From the NCBI RefSeq assembly GCF_014195535.1, contig NZ_JACIBY010000002.1, forward strand, positions 228,206 to 292,205: 64,000 nucleotides of DNA, read 5' to 3'. This stretch comes from Runella defluvii (lineage in GTDB: Bacteria > Bacteroidota > Bacteroidia > Cytophagales > Spirosomataceae). Of the stretch, positions 1-8,458 are shown in pieces (position 1 is the stretch's first letter; each line of letters opens with the position of its first letter). Made by a program: the position numbers and the translations under genes. The notes below the pieces were generated by a model. It worked only from the letters and a program-made list of their open reading frames with translations. It searched no databases and was not told where the DNA came from.

Positions 1-506
1 GTGTGGGTGTTTTTGTGCGGGTGGTTACTCCTAACCACCCCACTTGGTTTCTCAAAACCAAGTAGTCGCGATTTTGTAACGAGGTTTTGAGAAACCTCCT
101 CCGTGGATTTGAGAATCCACGGGCACGCTTTGTGCGGGTGTTTTTGTGCGGGTGGTTACTCCTAACCACCCCACTCGGTTTCTCAAAACCAAGTAGTCGC
201 GATTTTGTAACGAGGTTTTGAGAAACCTCCTCCGTGGATTTGAGAATCCACGGGCACGCTTTGTGTGGGTGTTTTTGTGCGGGTGGTTACTCCTAACCAC
301 CCCACTTGGTTTCTCAAAACCAAGTAGTCGCGATTTTGTAACGAGGTTTTGAGAAACCTCTTTCCGTGGATTTGAGAATCCACGGGCACGCTTTGTGCGG
401 GTGGTTACTCCTAACCACCCCGCTTGGTTTCTCAAAACCAAGTAGTCGCGATTTTGTAACGAGGTTTTGAGAAACCTCTTCCGTGGATTTGAGAATCCAC
501 GGGCAC
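1..506. repeat. Tandem array of ~131-bp units, each with four stem-loops
   Basis: Units begin at 19, 150, 281 and 399; bases 1-18 are the tail of a further unit, so the array continues off the left edge. Spacings are 131, 131 and 118 bp; the third unit lacks about 13 bp of the GT-rich linker. Each unit holds four consecutive perfect or near-perfect hairpins: GGGTGGTTA/TAACCACCC, ACTTGGTTT/AAACCAAGT, GAGGTTT/AAACCTC and CCGTGGATT/AATCCACGG, all with 4-nt loops. The second hairpin's core GGTTTCTCAAAACC is the reverse complement of the third's core GGTTTTGAGAAACC. The last unit ends directly at the stop codon of the ABC ATPase gene. ORFs read through the array are low-complexity and not credible. 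It is neither CRISPR nor a typical insertion sequence; function unknown. Confidence 0.95.
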
Positions 507-1127
507 TTAGGACTTATAATCAGCCACGTTGATGACTTCGTCGCAAAAATCGTATTCAGCAGGAACGTTGGAGCAAATAAGCACTAGTTGATTGGACGAA
601 AGCTGTTGTACTTGCTCCAAATACCAAGCCGACCAGCGCGCGTCAAGGTTAGAAGTGGGCTCGTCGAGCATGACCACAGGCACGTCCGAATAAAAGGCCA
701 ATGCAAGTTTCAGACGTTGCTTCATTCCCGACGAAAAATACTTGATGGCTTTGTCTTTCGACGCCGTGAGCTCCAGTTGTTCGATGATTTGGGCTTGCGA
801 AATCGACGGTTTGAAGGGCTTAAAGCCCGCGTGAAAGTTCAGGAGTTCGGTAAGCGTAAACTCTTCGATGAGTTCGAGGTAAGGTGCGGCAATGACCAAC
901 TGCTTGTACCACTTATCTTCTTCAATTGTTTGATTGTCAACAATGTAGTTTATTTTTCCTTCGCTAGAAGGAGTAGCGCCCGAAAGTACTTGGAGAAGTG
1001 TCGATTTTCCGCTGCCGTTGGGTCCCACAAACGTATAACTTTTGCCACTTTGAAGGGTGTGGCTAAAGTTTCTAAAAATCCATTCGCGGTTGAAACGCTT
1101 GCCAAGTTGGTCGATGAGAAGGTGCAT
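507..1127 (-). CDS. ABC transporter ATP-binding protein
   Basis: A single ABC ATPase domain of 206 aa that would power an ABC transporter on the cytoplasmic face of the inner membrane. Walker A GPNGSGKS is at residues 35-42, the signature SSGMK at about 132-136 and Walker B VVMLDE at about 151-156, followed by the D-loop. The length is short for the family but all core motifs are present. No permease gene is adjacent in the window, so the substrate cannot be inferred. The stop codon abuts the stem-loop array on its 3' side, which may act as the transcript end. Confidence 0.9.
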   Translation of the reverse strand: MHLLIDQLGKRFNREWIFRNFSHTLQSGKSYTFVGPNGSGKSTLLQVLSGATPSSEGKINYIVDNQTIEEDKWYKQLVIAAPYLELIEEFTLTELLNFHAGFKPFKPSISQAQIIEQLELTASKDKAIKYFSSGMKQRLKLALAFYSDVPVVMLDEPTSNLDARWSAWYLEQVQQLSSNQLVLICSNVPAEYDFCDEVINVADYKS

Positions 1128-1147
1128 GAAAAGTAAGATAAGCCAAA

Positions 1148-1181
1148 AACTTCGGCAAAGGTCTAAAACTTTACCGAAGTT
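1148..1181 (-). terminator. Hairpin terminator after the isomerase-like operon
   Basis: Arms at 1148-1160 and 1169-1181 pair over 13 bp with one G-T wobble and an 8-nt loop. On the minus strand it is followed by a short T run. It lies just past the stop of the 1195-2124 gene. Confidence 0.6.
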
Positions 1182-1194
1182 AAAAAGCCAATGC

Positions 1195-2124
1195 CTAGAC
1201 CTTTGAGACCCATTCTTTAAATAATACCAAGTCTTTCTTCATCGCACTGATGAGGTCTTGCGACGGAATGCTGAGTTTTTTTGCCCCATTTTCTGCTCCA
1301 CCGAGCGGGTACTCGTAGTGCATCGTGATGGGTACTTGAAAGTTGTACTGCTTCCAAATTTCAAAATAGCGTTTCCAGTTGACCACTCCTTCGCCCAGCG
1401 GGCAACCGAGTTTACCCCATTTGTCATTGTTTTTTCTCCAATAAAAATCCTTGATGGCCAACGATTTGATGTGGGGAGCAATCAAATGCAGCCCTGTTTC
1501 CCACGACCCACCCGCCTCGGCGGTCGCGTGGTTGATGTCGTACTGGCAGCCAATAGCTTGGGATGTAATTCCCTGCAATTGTTGATGAAAATCCCATAAC
1601 GACGCCCCAAAATAGTTGCCCGAGTGGTTTTGATAATGACCTACCACGCCGTATTTTTCGTTGAGCGCTGCCACGGCTTTGATTCGTTGGCCAATGGCGA
1701 CGCTTTGGGAAGCAATGTCTTTTTTGAGGTCGTAAGGGTACCACCCCATGCGATAGTGCTTGATTCCAAGCGACTTGGCCGTTTTGAGGATACGTTCCGA
1801 TTGCGCATCGGCGTCCAAAATCGTGGTCACCATCATCGGAATTTCAAGTTTATGCTTTTTGAACGCAGCGACTGCTTTGGGCAAATCTTCCTCTACGCGC
1901 TCGGGCAAGACGTGTCCCCCAGGGCGAACGGTAAGGTCGAGCCCGTCGAAGCCAATCCCCGCAATCGTTTCGGCCAGTTGGTTGTAGTCCTCAATCCATT
2001 GGAACATTTTGGAGAAAACAAAAATTTTGGGCGAAGCCACCACGGGCACTCCCACCGAACTAAAAGCCGACGGAGCAAGGGTACTTCCAACGAACGTGGT
2101 TCCGATAAATTGACGACGATTCAT
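1195..2124 (-). CDS. Tat-exported sugar phosphate isomerase/epimerase-like TIM-barrel protein
   Basis: A 309-aa protein of the xylose-isomerase-like TIM-barrel (AP endonuclease 2) superfamily, whose members isomerise or epimerise sugars or inositols with a divalent metal. The N-terminus MNRRQFIG carries the twin-arginine pattern followed by a hydrophobic stretch, so export by Tat is likely. Barrel features include the segments GFDGLDLTVRPGGH near residue 58, YDINHATAEAGGSW near 195 and MHYEYPLGG near 270. It is the second gene of a minus-strand pair with a related Tat-signal protein 63 bp upstream, suggesting one operon acting on carbohydrate in the periplasm. The exact substrate cannot be read from sequence. 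Confidence 0.82.
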   Translation of the reverse strand: MNRRQFIGTTFVGSTLAPSAFSSVGVPVVASPKIFVFSKMFQWIEDYNQLAETIAGIGFDGLDLTVRPGGHVLPERVEEDLPKAVAAFKKHKLEIPMMVTTILDADAQSERILKTAKSLGIKHYRMGWYPYDLKKDIASQSVAIGQRIKAVAALNEKYGVVGHYQNHSGNYFGASLWDFHQQLQGITSQAIGCQYDINHATAEAGGSWETGLHLIAPHIKSLAIKDFYWRKNNDKWGKLGCPLGEGVVNWKRYFEIWKQYNFQVPITMHYEYPLGGAENGAKKLSIPSQDLISAMKKDLVLFKEWVSKV

Positions 2125-2187
2125 GTTGATAGTAGTAATGTTTTATGAACGATTATGGTCTATTTCATGGGTACAAAGAAAGAGGCT

Positions 2188-3048
2188 TTACCCAACAATC
2201 TTACGCGCATACTGCACATTTTGGGGATAGGCTTCGTCCAGCGTTTTACCTTGAGGCATAGCGCCCTCAATGTGCGCCCATCCTTTGAAGCGAATCTGTC
2301 GGAGCAATTGACGAATCCTCGGCCAGTCAATCGAGCCTTGGCCGAGCAAATTGCCATTTTCTTTGAGGTGGACTTCGCAGATGAGTTTTTGTTGACCTAA
2401 TAAAGGAATTTCGGTGTAAGGATCGTGGCCTGCGTCGGCGGCGTTGCGCGGGTCGTAATACACCTTGAGGTTGGGCGAACCCACAGCCTCAATGATGTCG
2501 AGGTGCTCTTGCGCACTTAGGTACGACTCAATGGCGAGCGTAATTCCCTGTTTTTCGGCTTTAGGAGCAAGGCTTTTGAGGCGTTCGATGACCACCTTTT
2601 TCCCTGCCTCGTCGTTTCGCAAATCACCCTGTGAAAAAAAAGCCAATAGCACCACCTTGACCTCCAGCGCTTTGGCGGCGTCGATACTCCCACTAATCCA
2701 GTCAACGGTACGTGCTTCGGACTTGAGCGGGACTCGGTTGAGTTCTCCAATGGCTAAACTTGCCATCTTAACCCCTGCATTTTGGGAAGCCTCCCGCATA
2801 GCCTGTTGGTTCTCGGGGCGTAGAAGATAACTTTCGTCGGAGCGAGAATTATAACTGAGTTGTACACCATCCAGTCCTATCTTTTTGGCATACGCAAAAA
2901 CGGCTGGATTACAGGCCCGTTGCAAAGACCAATCGCAAGCACCCAGCGGATAACCACGTCGGAGCGGATCAGTAAGGCGGTCAAAAGGAGCCGTGAAATA
3001 AGTGGCACTTAGGAGCGCCGTTTGGCGGAGGGCATCGCGACGATTCAT
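2188..3048 (-). CDS. Sugar phosphate isomerase/epimerase-like TIM-barrel protein, probable Tat signal
   Basis: A 286-aa member of the same TIM-barrel superfamily as the downstream gene, but divergent in sequence. The N-terminus MNRRDALRQTALL is a plausible though weaker twin-arginine signal. Internal segments IGLDGVQLSYN, TLAIESYLSAQEHLDI, LKVYYDPRNAADAG and CEVHLKENG match the metal-binding strands typical of these isomerases (Glu, Asp and His ligands). It is the first gene of the two-gene minus-strand unit. Function at the level of substrate is unknown. Confidence 0.82.
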   Translation of the reverse strand: MNRRDALRQTALLSATYFTAPFDRLTDPLRRGYPLGACDWSLQRACNPAVFAYAKKIGLDGVQLSYNSRSDESYLLRPENQQAMREASQNAGVKMASLAIGELNRVPLKSEARTVDWISGSIDAAKALEVKVVLLAFFSQGDLRNDEAGKKVVIERLKSLAPKAEKQGITLAIESYLSAQEHLDIIEAVGSPNLKVYYDPRNAADAGHDPYTEIPLLGQQKLICEVHLKENGNLLGQGSIDWPRIRQLLRQIRFKGWAHIEGAMPQGKTLDEAYPQNVQYARKIVG

Positions 3049-3140
3049 AGAAAACGGAGGAGCTTGGACGTTAGTACCAAAAGCGAAGAATTGTTGGAAA
3101 AATACTCTTTAAAGGTTACTTTTACTAAAAAAACAAGACC

Positions 3141-3362
3141 ATGACAGTCGTGAGATTAGAAATTCTGAGTAAAGAAGATGTGGAACTTGTCGTTCAGTTA
3201 GCCAAGAGGCTCCACGTCGAAAAAATTGAAATTTCGGAAGATGAATTTATTGGAGGGAATGCCATGTCTCCTCAAGAGCTAGAGGCGTACTTAGAAGATG
3301 CTCTGACAGATAAACGCATATCATTTGAGAATTTTAAAAAAGAAATGGTCGAATGGAAGTAA
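3141..3362 (+). CDS. Small antitoxin-like protein
   Basis: A 73-aa acidic, helical protein with no domain I can name with certainty. Its size, charge and position directly before a truncated ParE/RelE-like reading frame (overlapping by 10 bp) fit the antitoxin of a type II toxin-antitoxin module. The C-terminal part (SPQELEAYLEDALTDKR) resembles the toxin-neutralising segments of small antitoxins. It lies just upstream of recG on the same strand and may be co-transcribed with it. The antitoxin call rests mostly on gene order. Confidence 0.6.
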   Translation: MTVVRLEILSKEDVELVVQLAKRLHVEKIEISEDEFIGGNAMSPQELEAYLEDALTDKRISFENFKKEMVEWK

Positions 3363-3463
3363 ATCCTTATCCAGTTGAGGTAACAGAAAGGTTTCGCGAC
3401 CATTTCAAAGAGATATATGAGTTCCTGAAAGCAAATTCATACCAAAGTAGTCAAAAGCTTTAA
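3353..3463 (+). pseudogene. Truncated ParE/RelE-type toxin remnant
   Basis: A 36-codon reading frame begins at the ATG at 3353, overlapping the end of the antitoxin-like gene, and stops at 3461-3463, where the last base of TAA is the first base of the recG ATG. Its product contains TERFRDHFKEIYEFLKANS, which resembles the first helices of ParE/RelE toxins (normally about 90-110 aa). The catalytic C-terminal strands are absent and recG follows at once, so the toxin appears to have been cut off by a deletion. It could still serve as a translational coupler for recG. Family assignment is by pattern only. Confidence 0.5.
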
Positions 3464-5571
3464 TGAGCCAACGAATCAATACCCAGTTTTTCGATACTAA
3501 AATTGAGTTTTTGAAGGGAGTCGGCCCTACCCGGGCGGTTACTCTCAACAAAGAACTGAAGCTATTTACCTTTGGTGATTTAGTACAATATTACCCGTTT
3601 CGCCACGAAGACAGAACGTCATTTCAACGCATTAGCGAGCTGAATGACACGATGTCGGCGGCACAGTTGAAAGGCCGCATTAGGAGCATGACCGTCATAG
3701 GCGAAGGCCACAAACGGCGGCTTACCGTGGAGTTTACTGATGGCACGGGCATCGTGGAGTTTGTCTTTTTCCAAAGCATTGACTGGCACCTCAAACACCT
3801 CAAAGAAGGCGGCGAATACATTGCCTACGGCAAACCGCAGCGGTTTGGGCAGCGCTTCAATTTTAGCCATCCCGACCTCGAAACCATCAATCCTGAAAAC
3901 GAAGGAGGTGGCTATTTTCAACCCGTTTACAACTTAACGGAAACACTCCGTAAGAAATACCTCGACAGTCGGTTTTTGAGTAAAATCATGCGGAGTTTGT
4001 TAGAACAAGCTACGCCTCATTTTCGCGAAACGCTGCCGCAAGAGTTGGTACAAAAATATCGCCTTTTACCCAAAGCCGAGGCTATGTGGGGCATTCATTT
4101 GCCCGATAGCCAATACGCCCTCACGCAAGCCCTGCGCCGATTGAAGTTTGAGGAGTTGTTTTACAACCAATTGCGGTTGCTCAAAAACAAACTCCTGCAA
4201 AAACGCGAGTACCCTGGGCAGGTTTTTGGCAACCTTGATATGCTAAAAACGTTTTACCAACAGCACTTGCCGTTTGGACTTACCAACGCTCAAAAACGCG
4301 TGTTGCGCGAAATCCACGACGATTTTAAGTCGGGCAAACAAATGAACCGCCTCTTGCAGGGCGACGTGGGAAGTGGTAAAACGATTGTGGCGTTTATCTC
4401 GATGCTTATGGCCATCGACAACGGCGCACAGGCCTGTCTCATGGCTCCCACCGAAATTTTGGCCGACCAACACTACCGTGGCCTAAAGCCTTTCTGTGAC
4501 GCGCTGGGGATAAACATCTCGCTTTTGACGGGTTCTACCACCAAAAAAGGCCGCAAAATCGTCTTACCAGGCTTGCAAGATGGCAGCATCCACATTGCAG
4601 TAGGCACGCACGCGCTGTTGGAAGATACGGTACAGTTCAAAAATTTAGGGCTATGTATCATCGACGAGCAACACCGTTTTGGGGTGGCGCAGCGGGCCAA
4701 AATGTGGGCCAAAAACGAAACCATTCACCCGCATATTTTGGTGATGACCGCCACGCCGATTCCGCGCACGTTGGCCATGACCCTCTACGGGGATTTGGAT
4801 TTGAGTATCATCGACGAGCTACCCGCAGGCCGTAAGCCGATTGAGACGGTTCATTACTTTGAGACAAAACGCCTAGCGATGTTTGGGCGGGTAAAGGAGG
4901 AAATCCGCAAGGGTCGTCAGGTGTATATCGTGTATCCACTCATCGAAGAATCCGAAAAGCTGGATTACAACAACCTGATGGAAGGCTACGAAAGTATTCA
5001 GCGGACATTTCCTGAGTACCACATTAGCATGGTACACGGCAAGCTGTTTCCTTACGAGAAAGACTTTGAAATGCAGCGCTTTGTGAAAGGCGAAACGCAA
5101 ATTATGGTGGCCACGACGGTGATTGAAGTAGGGGTAAACGTCCCGAATGCGTCGGTGATGGTCATCGAAAGTGCCGAGCGGTTTGGGCTGTCGCAGTTGC
5201 ATCAGTTGCGTGGGCGCGTGGGTCGTGGGGCCGAGCAGAGCTATTGTTATCTGATGACGGGCGTAAAACTCAGCAAAGATACCCGCATTCGGATTGATAC
5301 GCTCTGCGCAACCAACAATGGTTTCGACATTGCCGACGTGGACTTAAAATTACGCGGCCCGGGCGACCTAACGGGTACGCAGCAAAGCGGTTTGATGGAT
5401 TTGTTGTTGGCCGATTTGGCCAAAGACGGTGCCGTATTAAAAGCCGCCCGCGAAGCTGCCGACGAGATTTTGCAAGAAGACCCCGATTTGATACTCCCTA
5501 AAAACGAGCCCATCCGCAGCCACATTGACTCACTTCGAAAGGAGGAAACTAACTGGAGTCGAATTAGTTAG
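3463..5571 (+). CDS. recG: ATP-dependent DNA helicase RecG
   Basis: RecG remodels stalled replication forks and branch-migrates Holliday junctions. The 702-aa protein is the usual length. It has an N-terminal wedge/OB region (EFLKGVGPTRA near residue 16), Walker A GDVGSGKT at about 299-306, the DEQH box (IDEQHRFGVAQR) near 400, VMTATPIPRTLA near 427, and the motif VI segment QLHQLRGRVGRG near 580. The ATG overlaps the stop of the truncated toxin frame by one base, so translation may be coupled. No frameshift or missing motif is seen. Confidence 0.97.
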   Translation: MSQRINTQFFDTKIEFLKGVGPTRAVTLNKELKLFTFGDLVQYYPFRHEDRTSFQRISELNDTMSAAQLKGRIRSMTVIGEGHKRRLTVEFTDGTGIVEFVFFQSIDWHLKHLKEGGEYIAYGKPQRFGQRFNFSHPDLETINPENEGGGYFQPVYNLTETLRKKYLDSRFLSKIMRSLLEQATPHFRETLPQELVQKYRLLPKAEAMWGIHLPDSQYALTQALRRLKFEELFYNQLRLLKNKLLQKREYPGQVFGNLDMLKTFYQQHLPFGLTNAQKRVLREIHDDFKSGKQMNRLLQGDVGSGKTIVAFISMLMAIDNGAQACLMAPTEILADQHYRGLKPFCDALGINISLLTGSTTKKGRKIVLPGLQDGSIHIAVGTHALLEDTVQFKNLGLCIIDEQHRFGVAQRAKMWAKNETIHPHILVMTATPIPRTLAMTLYGDLDLSIIDELPAGRKPIETVHYFETKRLAMFGRVKEEIRKGRQVYIVYPLIEESEKLDYNNLMEGYESIQRTFPEYHISMVHGKLFPYEKDFEMQRFVKGETQIMVATTVIEVGVNVPNASVMVIESAERFGLSQLHQLRGRVGRGAEQSYCYLMTGVKLSKDTRIRIDTLCATNNGFDIADVDLKLRGPGDLTGTQQSGLMDLLLADLAKDGAVLKAAREAADEILQEDPDLILPKNEPIRSHIDSLRKEETNWSRIS

Positions 5572-5686
5572 GGGAGGGGTGAGGCTCATGATGTTTATTT
5601 CTAGGTTTCTAGCAACTAGGTTCGAGGTCTAAAAATATCAGAACGAGCTGCGCGTGCTATCGAAGATAGTATTTGTTAAAAGGAAT

Positions 5687-6193
5687 TTATAAATTGTAAT
5701 TAGATATTTTTGTATTCATTTCTTCAATTAAATATTGTAAATTATATTTTATCTCTTCAAACGGCAAATCGTCTGTAAATATTTTTAAATCGTTTAATAT
5801 TTCAATTGTTTCTTTAATTGAGATATATTTTTGAAATATATCGAATACATTTGATAAGTTATCTTTCTCTAAGATATATTTACAGAGAAACGACAAAAAC
5901 CATTTCTTAGCATGTGGGTAAAAACAGCTTCTATTTGTTACTATTACCTGTAGTTGTTCATTTACTGAATAGTTTTTTAGTATTCTTATTATGTAATTAA
6001 GTAAGGAATTTTGTATTTCATAATTTTCGGTATTATCATCGAATCCATGAAATAAAATTTCTACTAATCTGAGCGTGTTATAAGTATTTTCGAATTCAAA
6101 AACGTCTTCGTAAACTTCAAAATCACTGTCTTTTGATAATTTTCTCGAAACAATTAGTCGTTTTTTCAAAGAAATATATTTTATTGTACTCAC
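5687..6193 (-). CDS. Immunity-like protein (possible Imm30 type), intact paralogue
   Basis: A 168-aa, strongly AT-rich gene. The protein is predicted helical, with an acidic HGFDDNTENYEIQNSLL segment and a HAKKWFLSFLCKYIL segment containing a Trp. This pattern reminds me of Imm30-type immunity proteins of polymorphic toxin systems, but that is recall and uncertain. It is clearly paralogous to the interrupted gene just upstream on the same strand (6266-6754): shared L.RLI.SRK, VEIL..G.DDN.E and PHAK elements. The base composition differs sharply from recG and cydA on either side, suggesting transfer. No toxin gene is adjacent. Confidence 0.6.
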   Translation of the reverse strand: MSTIKYISLKKRLIVSRKLSKDSDFEVYEDVFEFENTYNTLRLVEILFHGFDDNTENYEIQNSLLNYIIRILKNYSVNEQLQVIVTNRSCFYPHAKKWFLSFLCKYILEKDNLSNVFDIFQKYISIKETIEILNDLKIFTDDLPFEEIKYNLQYLIEEMNTKISNYNL

Positions 6194-6265
6194 TGTTGAA
6201 TATTTTATGGTTGAAACTTATTAAAATGAGGACTGTTATTTTTCAAATCACTGATTATTAAATAC

Positions 6266-6754
6266 CTATGCCGTTATTTTAAAGATTGATTTTACCAAAT
6301 TTTTTCGAAATATCCAACTTGTATTAAAATTTTCATCTTCGTTTAAATCTTGTAAAATGCTATTCAAAATGGCATTTTCTTGACAAATAGGTATTAGTGC
6401 TAGAAAATTTTCAATATTTTCCTATGAAATGACAATTCCTATAATCCTTTTTAAATGTAATTTTGCATGTGGCATACAAGCGGTTATATTTGAAAGCACT
6501 ATTAAAGACAATCGCTCAGAAACGACACCCACTCCCCCTTTCTCTGACATACTAAATATAATTTCAATTAAGCTATTGGTACTTTCTAAGTCCTCGCTAT
6601 TATCATCTAGTCCATACATTAAAATTTCTACATTTTTTTCATTGAAGAAACTACTATTATACAATCTATATATTTCTTCAACAACTTGGTAATCACTTTC
6701 TTTTTCAAACTTCCTACTATTAATTAGTCGTTGTTTTAGATCTAATGTCGACAT
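6266..6754 (-). pseudogene. Paralogous immunity-like gene interrupted by one in-frame TAG
   Basis: The frame starts at the ATG at 6752-6754 and meets TAG at 6422-6424 after 110 codons. The same frame then stays open for another 51 codons to TAG at 6266-6268. The total of about 162 codons matches the 168 aa of the neighbouring paralogue (5687-6193), and the part after the stop (ENIENFLALIPICQENAIL) aligns in position with the paralogue's C-terminal helices. A single nonsense change therefore best explains the break. The 110-aa product might still be made. Function as for the paralogue, tentative. Confidence 0.7.
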
Positions 6755-7064
6755 TTTAATGATGATTTATATTTAAAAGTGGTTAAAAAACATTTTCTAA
6801 AAGTGCCTTGAGCACTCAGAAAGTATCAAAATTGCTTGATTTTGCCATTCTAATCAAGGGTTATTGTGACTTTTGATTTACATAACTGGGGGCGTATGCG
6901 TTAACAGTGAATTCAATTTTACCAAAATCTACCACATAATTGCTCGCTCAATCAAGCAAAAAACTTGTCCCAAAAAAATAGCATAAAAAAACGCCAAAGC
7001 TCTGAGGAAAGTACCTTTTTTTGTGTTACCAAAGAAAGAATGGTTTTATCAATTTCTCGCGCGT
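6755..7064. other. Non-coding gap before cydA
   Basis: About 310 bp between the interrupted gene (-) and cydA (+). The left part is AT-rich like the island. I see no RNA gene, and only an imperfect -7-like TACCTTTT at about 7012. The GTG-initiated extension of cydA from 7023 lies here and is probably not translated. Confidence 0.5.
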
Positions 7065-8441
7065 ATGGATGCTGTATTACTCTCGCGGATTCAATTCGCA
7101 TTTACCGTCGCTTTTCATTACATATATCCTCCGTTAAGTATTGGTTTGGGCGTGGTTTTGGTCATTATGGAAGGACTTTACCTGCGTACAGGCGAACGTA
7201 TCTACGAACAAATGACCCGCTTTTGGATTCGTATTTTTGCGCTTATTTTCGGAATAGGCGTAGCTACGGGCATTGTGATGGAATTTGAATTTGGCACCAA
7301 TTGGGCCGTTTATTCCCGTTATGTGGGCGATATTTTTGGGAGTGCGCTCGCCGCCGAAGGCATTTTCGCCTTTGCCTTAGAATCAGGGTTTTTAGGGATT
7401 TTATTGTTTGGATGGAATCGGGTTAGCCCCAAAGTCCACTTCTTTTCTACCATCATGGTGGCATTAGGCTCGATGTTTTCGGCCATCTGGATTGTGGTAG
7501 CCAACTCTTGGCAACAAACTCCCGCAGGGTTTAAGATCGAAGGAACGGGTCTGAACGCTCGTGCCGTCGTGACCGATTTTTGGGAGATGGTTTTTAACCC
7601 TTCGAGCATGGAGCGCCTGGCACACGTTTTGGTGGGGTCGTTGCTGGCAGGTTCGTTTTTGGTGTTGAGCGTCAATGCCTATTATCTTCTCAAAAAACGC
7701 CACGAAGCCATCGCCAAAGCAGGTTTTAAAATAGCATTGGTGGTTGCAACCGTCGCTGGATTGATGCAATTATTTACGGGACACCGTTCGGCCGATGGCG
7801 TGGCCAAAAATCAACCTGCCAAACTAGCCGCTTTTGAAGGACATTACGATTCGTTGGCCGTCGCCGATATGTACTTATTGGGCTGGGTCGATGCGCGTAA
7901 AGAAACGATTTCGGGAATCAGTATTCCCAAAGGACTTACGTATTTGATTCACGGTGACTTTACAACGCCCGTCAAAGGATTAAAATCTTTTGCGCCCAAC
8001 GACCGCCCGAGTGCCGTTAATTTTGTGTTTCAGACGTACCACATCATGGTAAGCATCGGTATGGCGTTGATTGGCCTGACACTGTTGGCTTCTTTTTTAT
8101 GGTGGCGCGGCAAACTCTTTGACCATCGGTGGTTGTTGCAGGTGTTTGCGTGGTCGGTGTTACTGCCCCAAATCGCCAACCAAATGGGCTGGTACGCGGC
8201 GGAGGTAGGGCGTCAACCGTGGGTGGTGTATGGCCTGTTGCGTACTTCGGATGCGTTGTCGCAAGCATTACGCGCCGAGCAAGTGCTCTTTTCGCTCATT
8301 CTATTTACGGTGGTGTATGCGCTGTTGTTTGCATTATTTTTGTATTTGCTCAACAAAAAAATCAAACACGGCCCCGTTGACGACGCGCACCATGTAGAAG
8401 AAGTGCCATTATATTCAAAACGTGATAATCCGATTCTCTAA
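7065..8441 (+). CDS. cydA: Cytochrome bd ubiquinol oxidase subunit I
   Basis: Heme-binding, quinol-oxidising subunit of the bd-type terminal oxidase in the inner membrane, which reduces O2 to water at high affinity. From the ATG at 7065 it is 458 aa. A GTG at 7023 would add 14 residues not typical of the family, which starts close before LSRIQFAFTVAFHY. Visible motifs: His at residue 18 (heme ligand), the Q-loop QPAKLAAFEG with Lys and Glu near 250-257, and QMGWYAAEVGRQPW near 376-388 containing the conserved Met heme ligand. It has about nine membrane segments. cydB follows after 17 bp, so they form an operon. The short Q-loop is the usual non-enterobacterial type. Confidence 0.96.
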   Translation: MDAVLLSRIQFAFTVAFHYIYPPLSIGLGVVLVIMEGLYLRTGERIYEQMTRFWIRIFALIFGIGVATGIVMEFEFGTNWAVYSRYVGDIFGSALAAEGIFAFALESGFLGILLFGWNRVSPKVHFFSTIMVALGSMFSAIWIVVANSWQQTPAGFKIEGTGLNARAVVTDFWEMVFNPSSMERLAHVLVGSLLAGSFLVLSVNAYYLLKKRHEAIAKAGFKIALVVATVAGLMQLFTGHRSADGVAKNQPAKLAAFEGHYDSLAVADMYLLGWVDARKETISGISIPKGLTYLIHGDFTTPVKGLKSFAPNDRPSAVNFVFQTYHIMVSIGMALIGLTLLASFLWWRGKLFDHRWLLQVFAWSVLLPQIANQMGWYAAEVGRQPWVVYGLLRTSDALSQALRAEQVLFSLILFTVVYALLFALFLYLLNKKIKHGPVDDAHHVEEVPLYSKRDNPIL

Positions 8442-8458
8442 TCCTTACGCTTAAAATC

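Noticed and set aside
52-441. ORFs of 129 and 68 codons through the repeat array
   Set aside because: They repeat the same low-complexity reading of the hairpin units and end where the array changes. No start context or homology pattern supports a gene.
1-506. CRISPR array
   Set aside because: Units are about 131 bp and nearly identical throughout, with no unique spacers and no cas genes near.
5572-5686. Possible att site or small RNA after recG
   Set aside because: There is a weak inverted repeat around GCTATC/GATAGT and repeated CTAGGTT-like words, but no integrase, tRNA or clear RNA structure.
7023-7064. GTG-initiated extension of cydA
   Set aside because: The family begins close before LSRIQFAF, and the added residues are not typical; ATG at 7065 is preferred.
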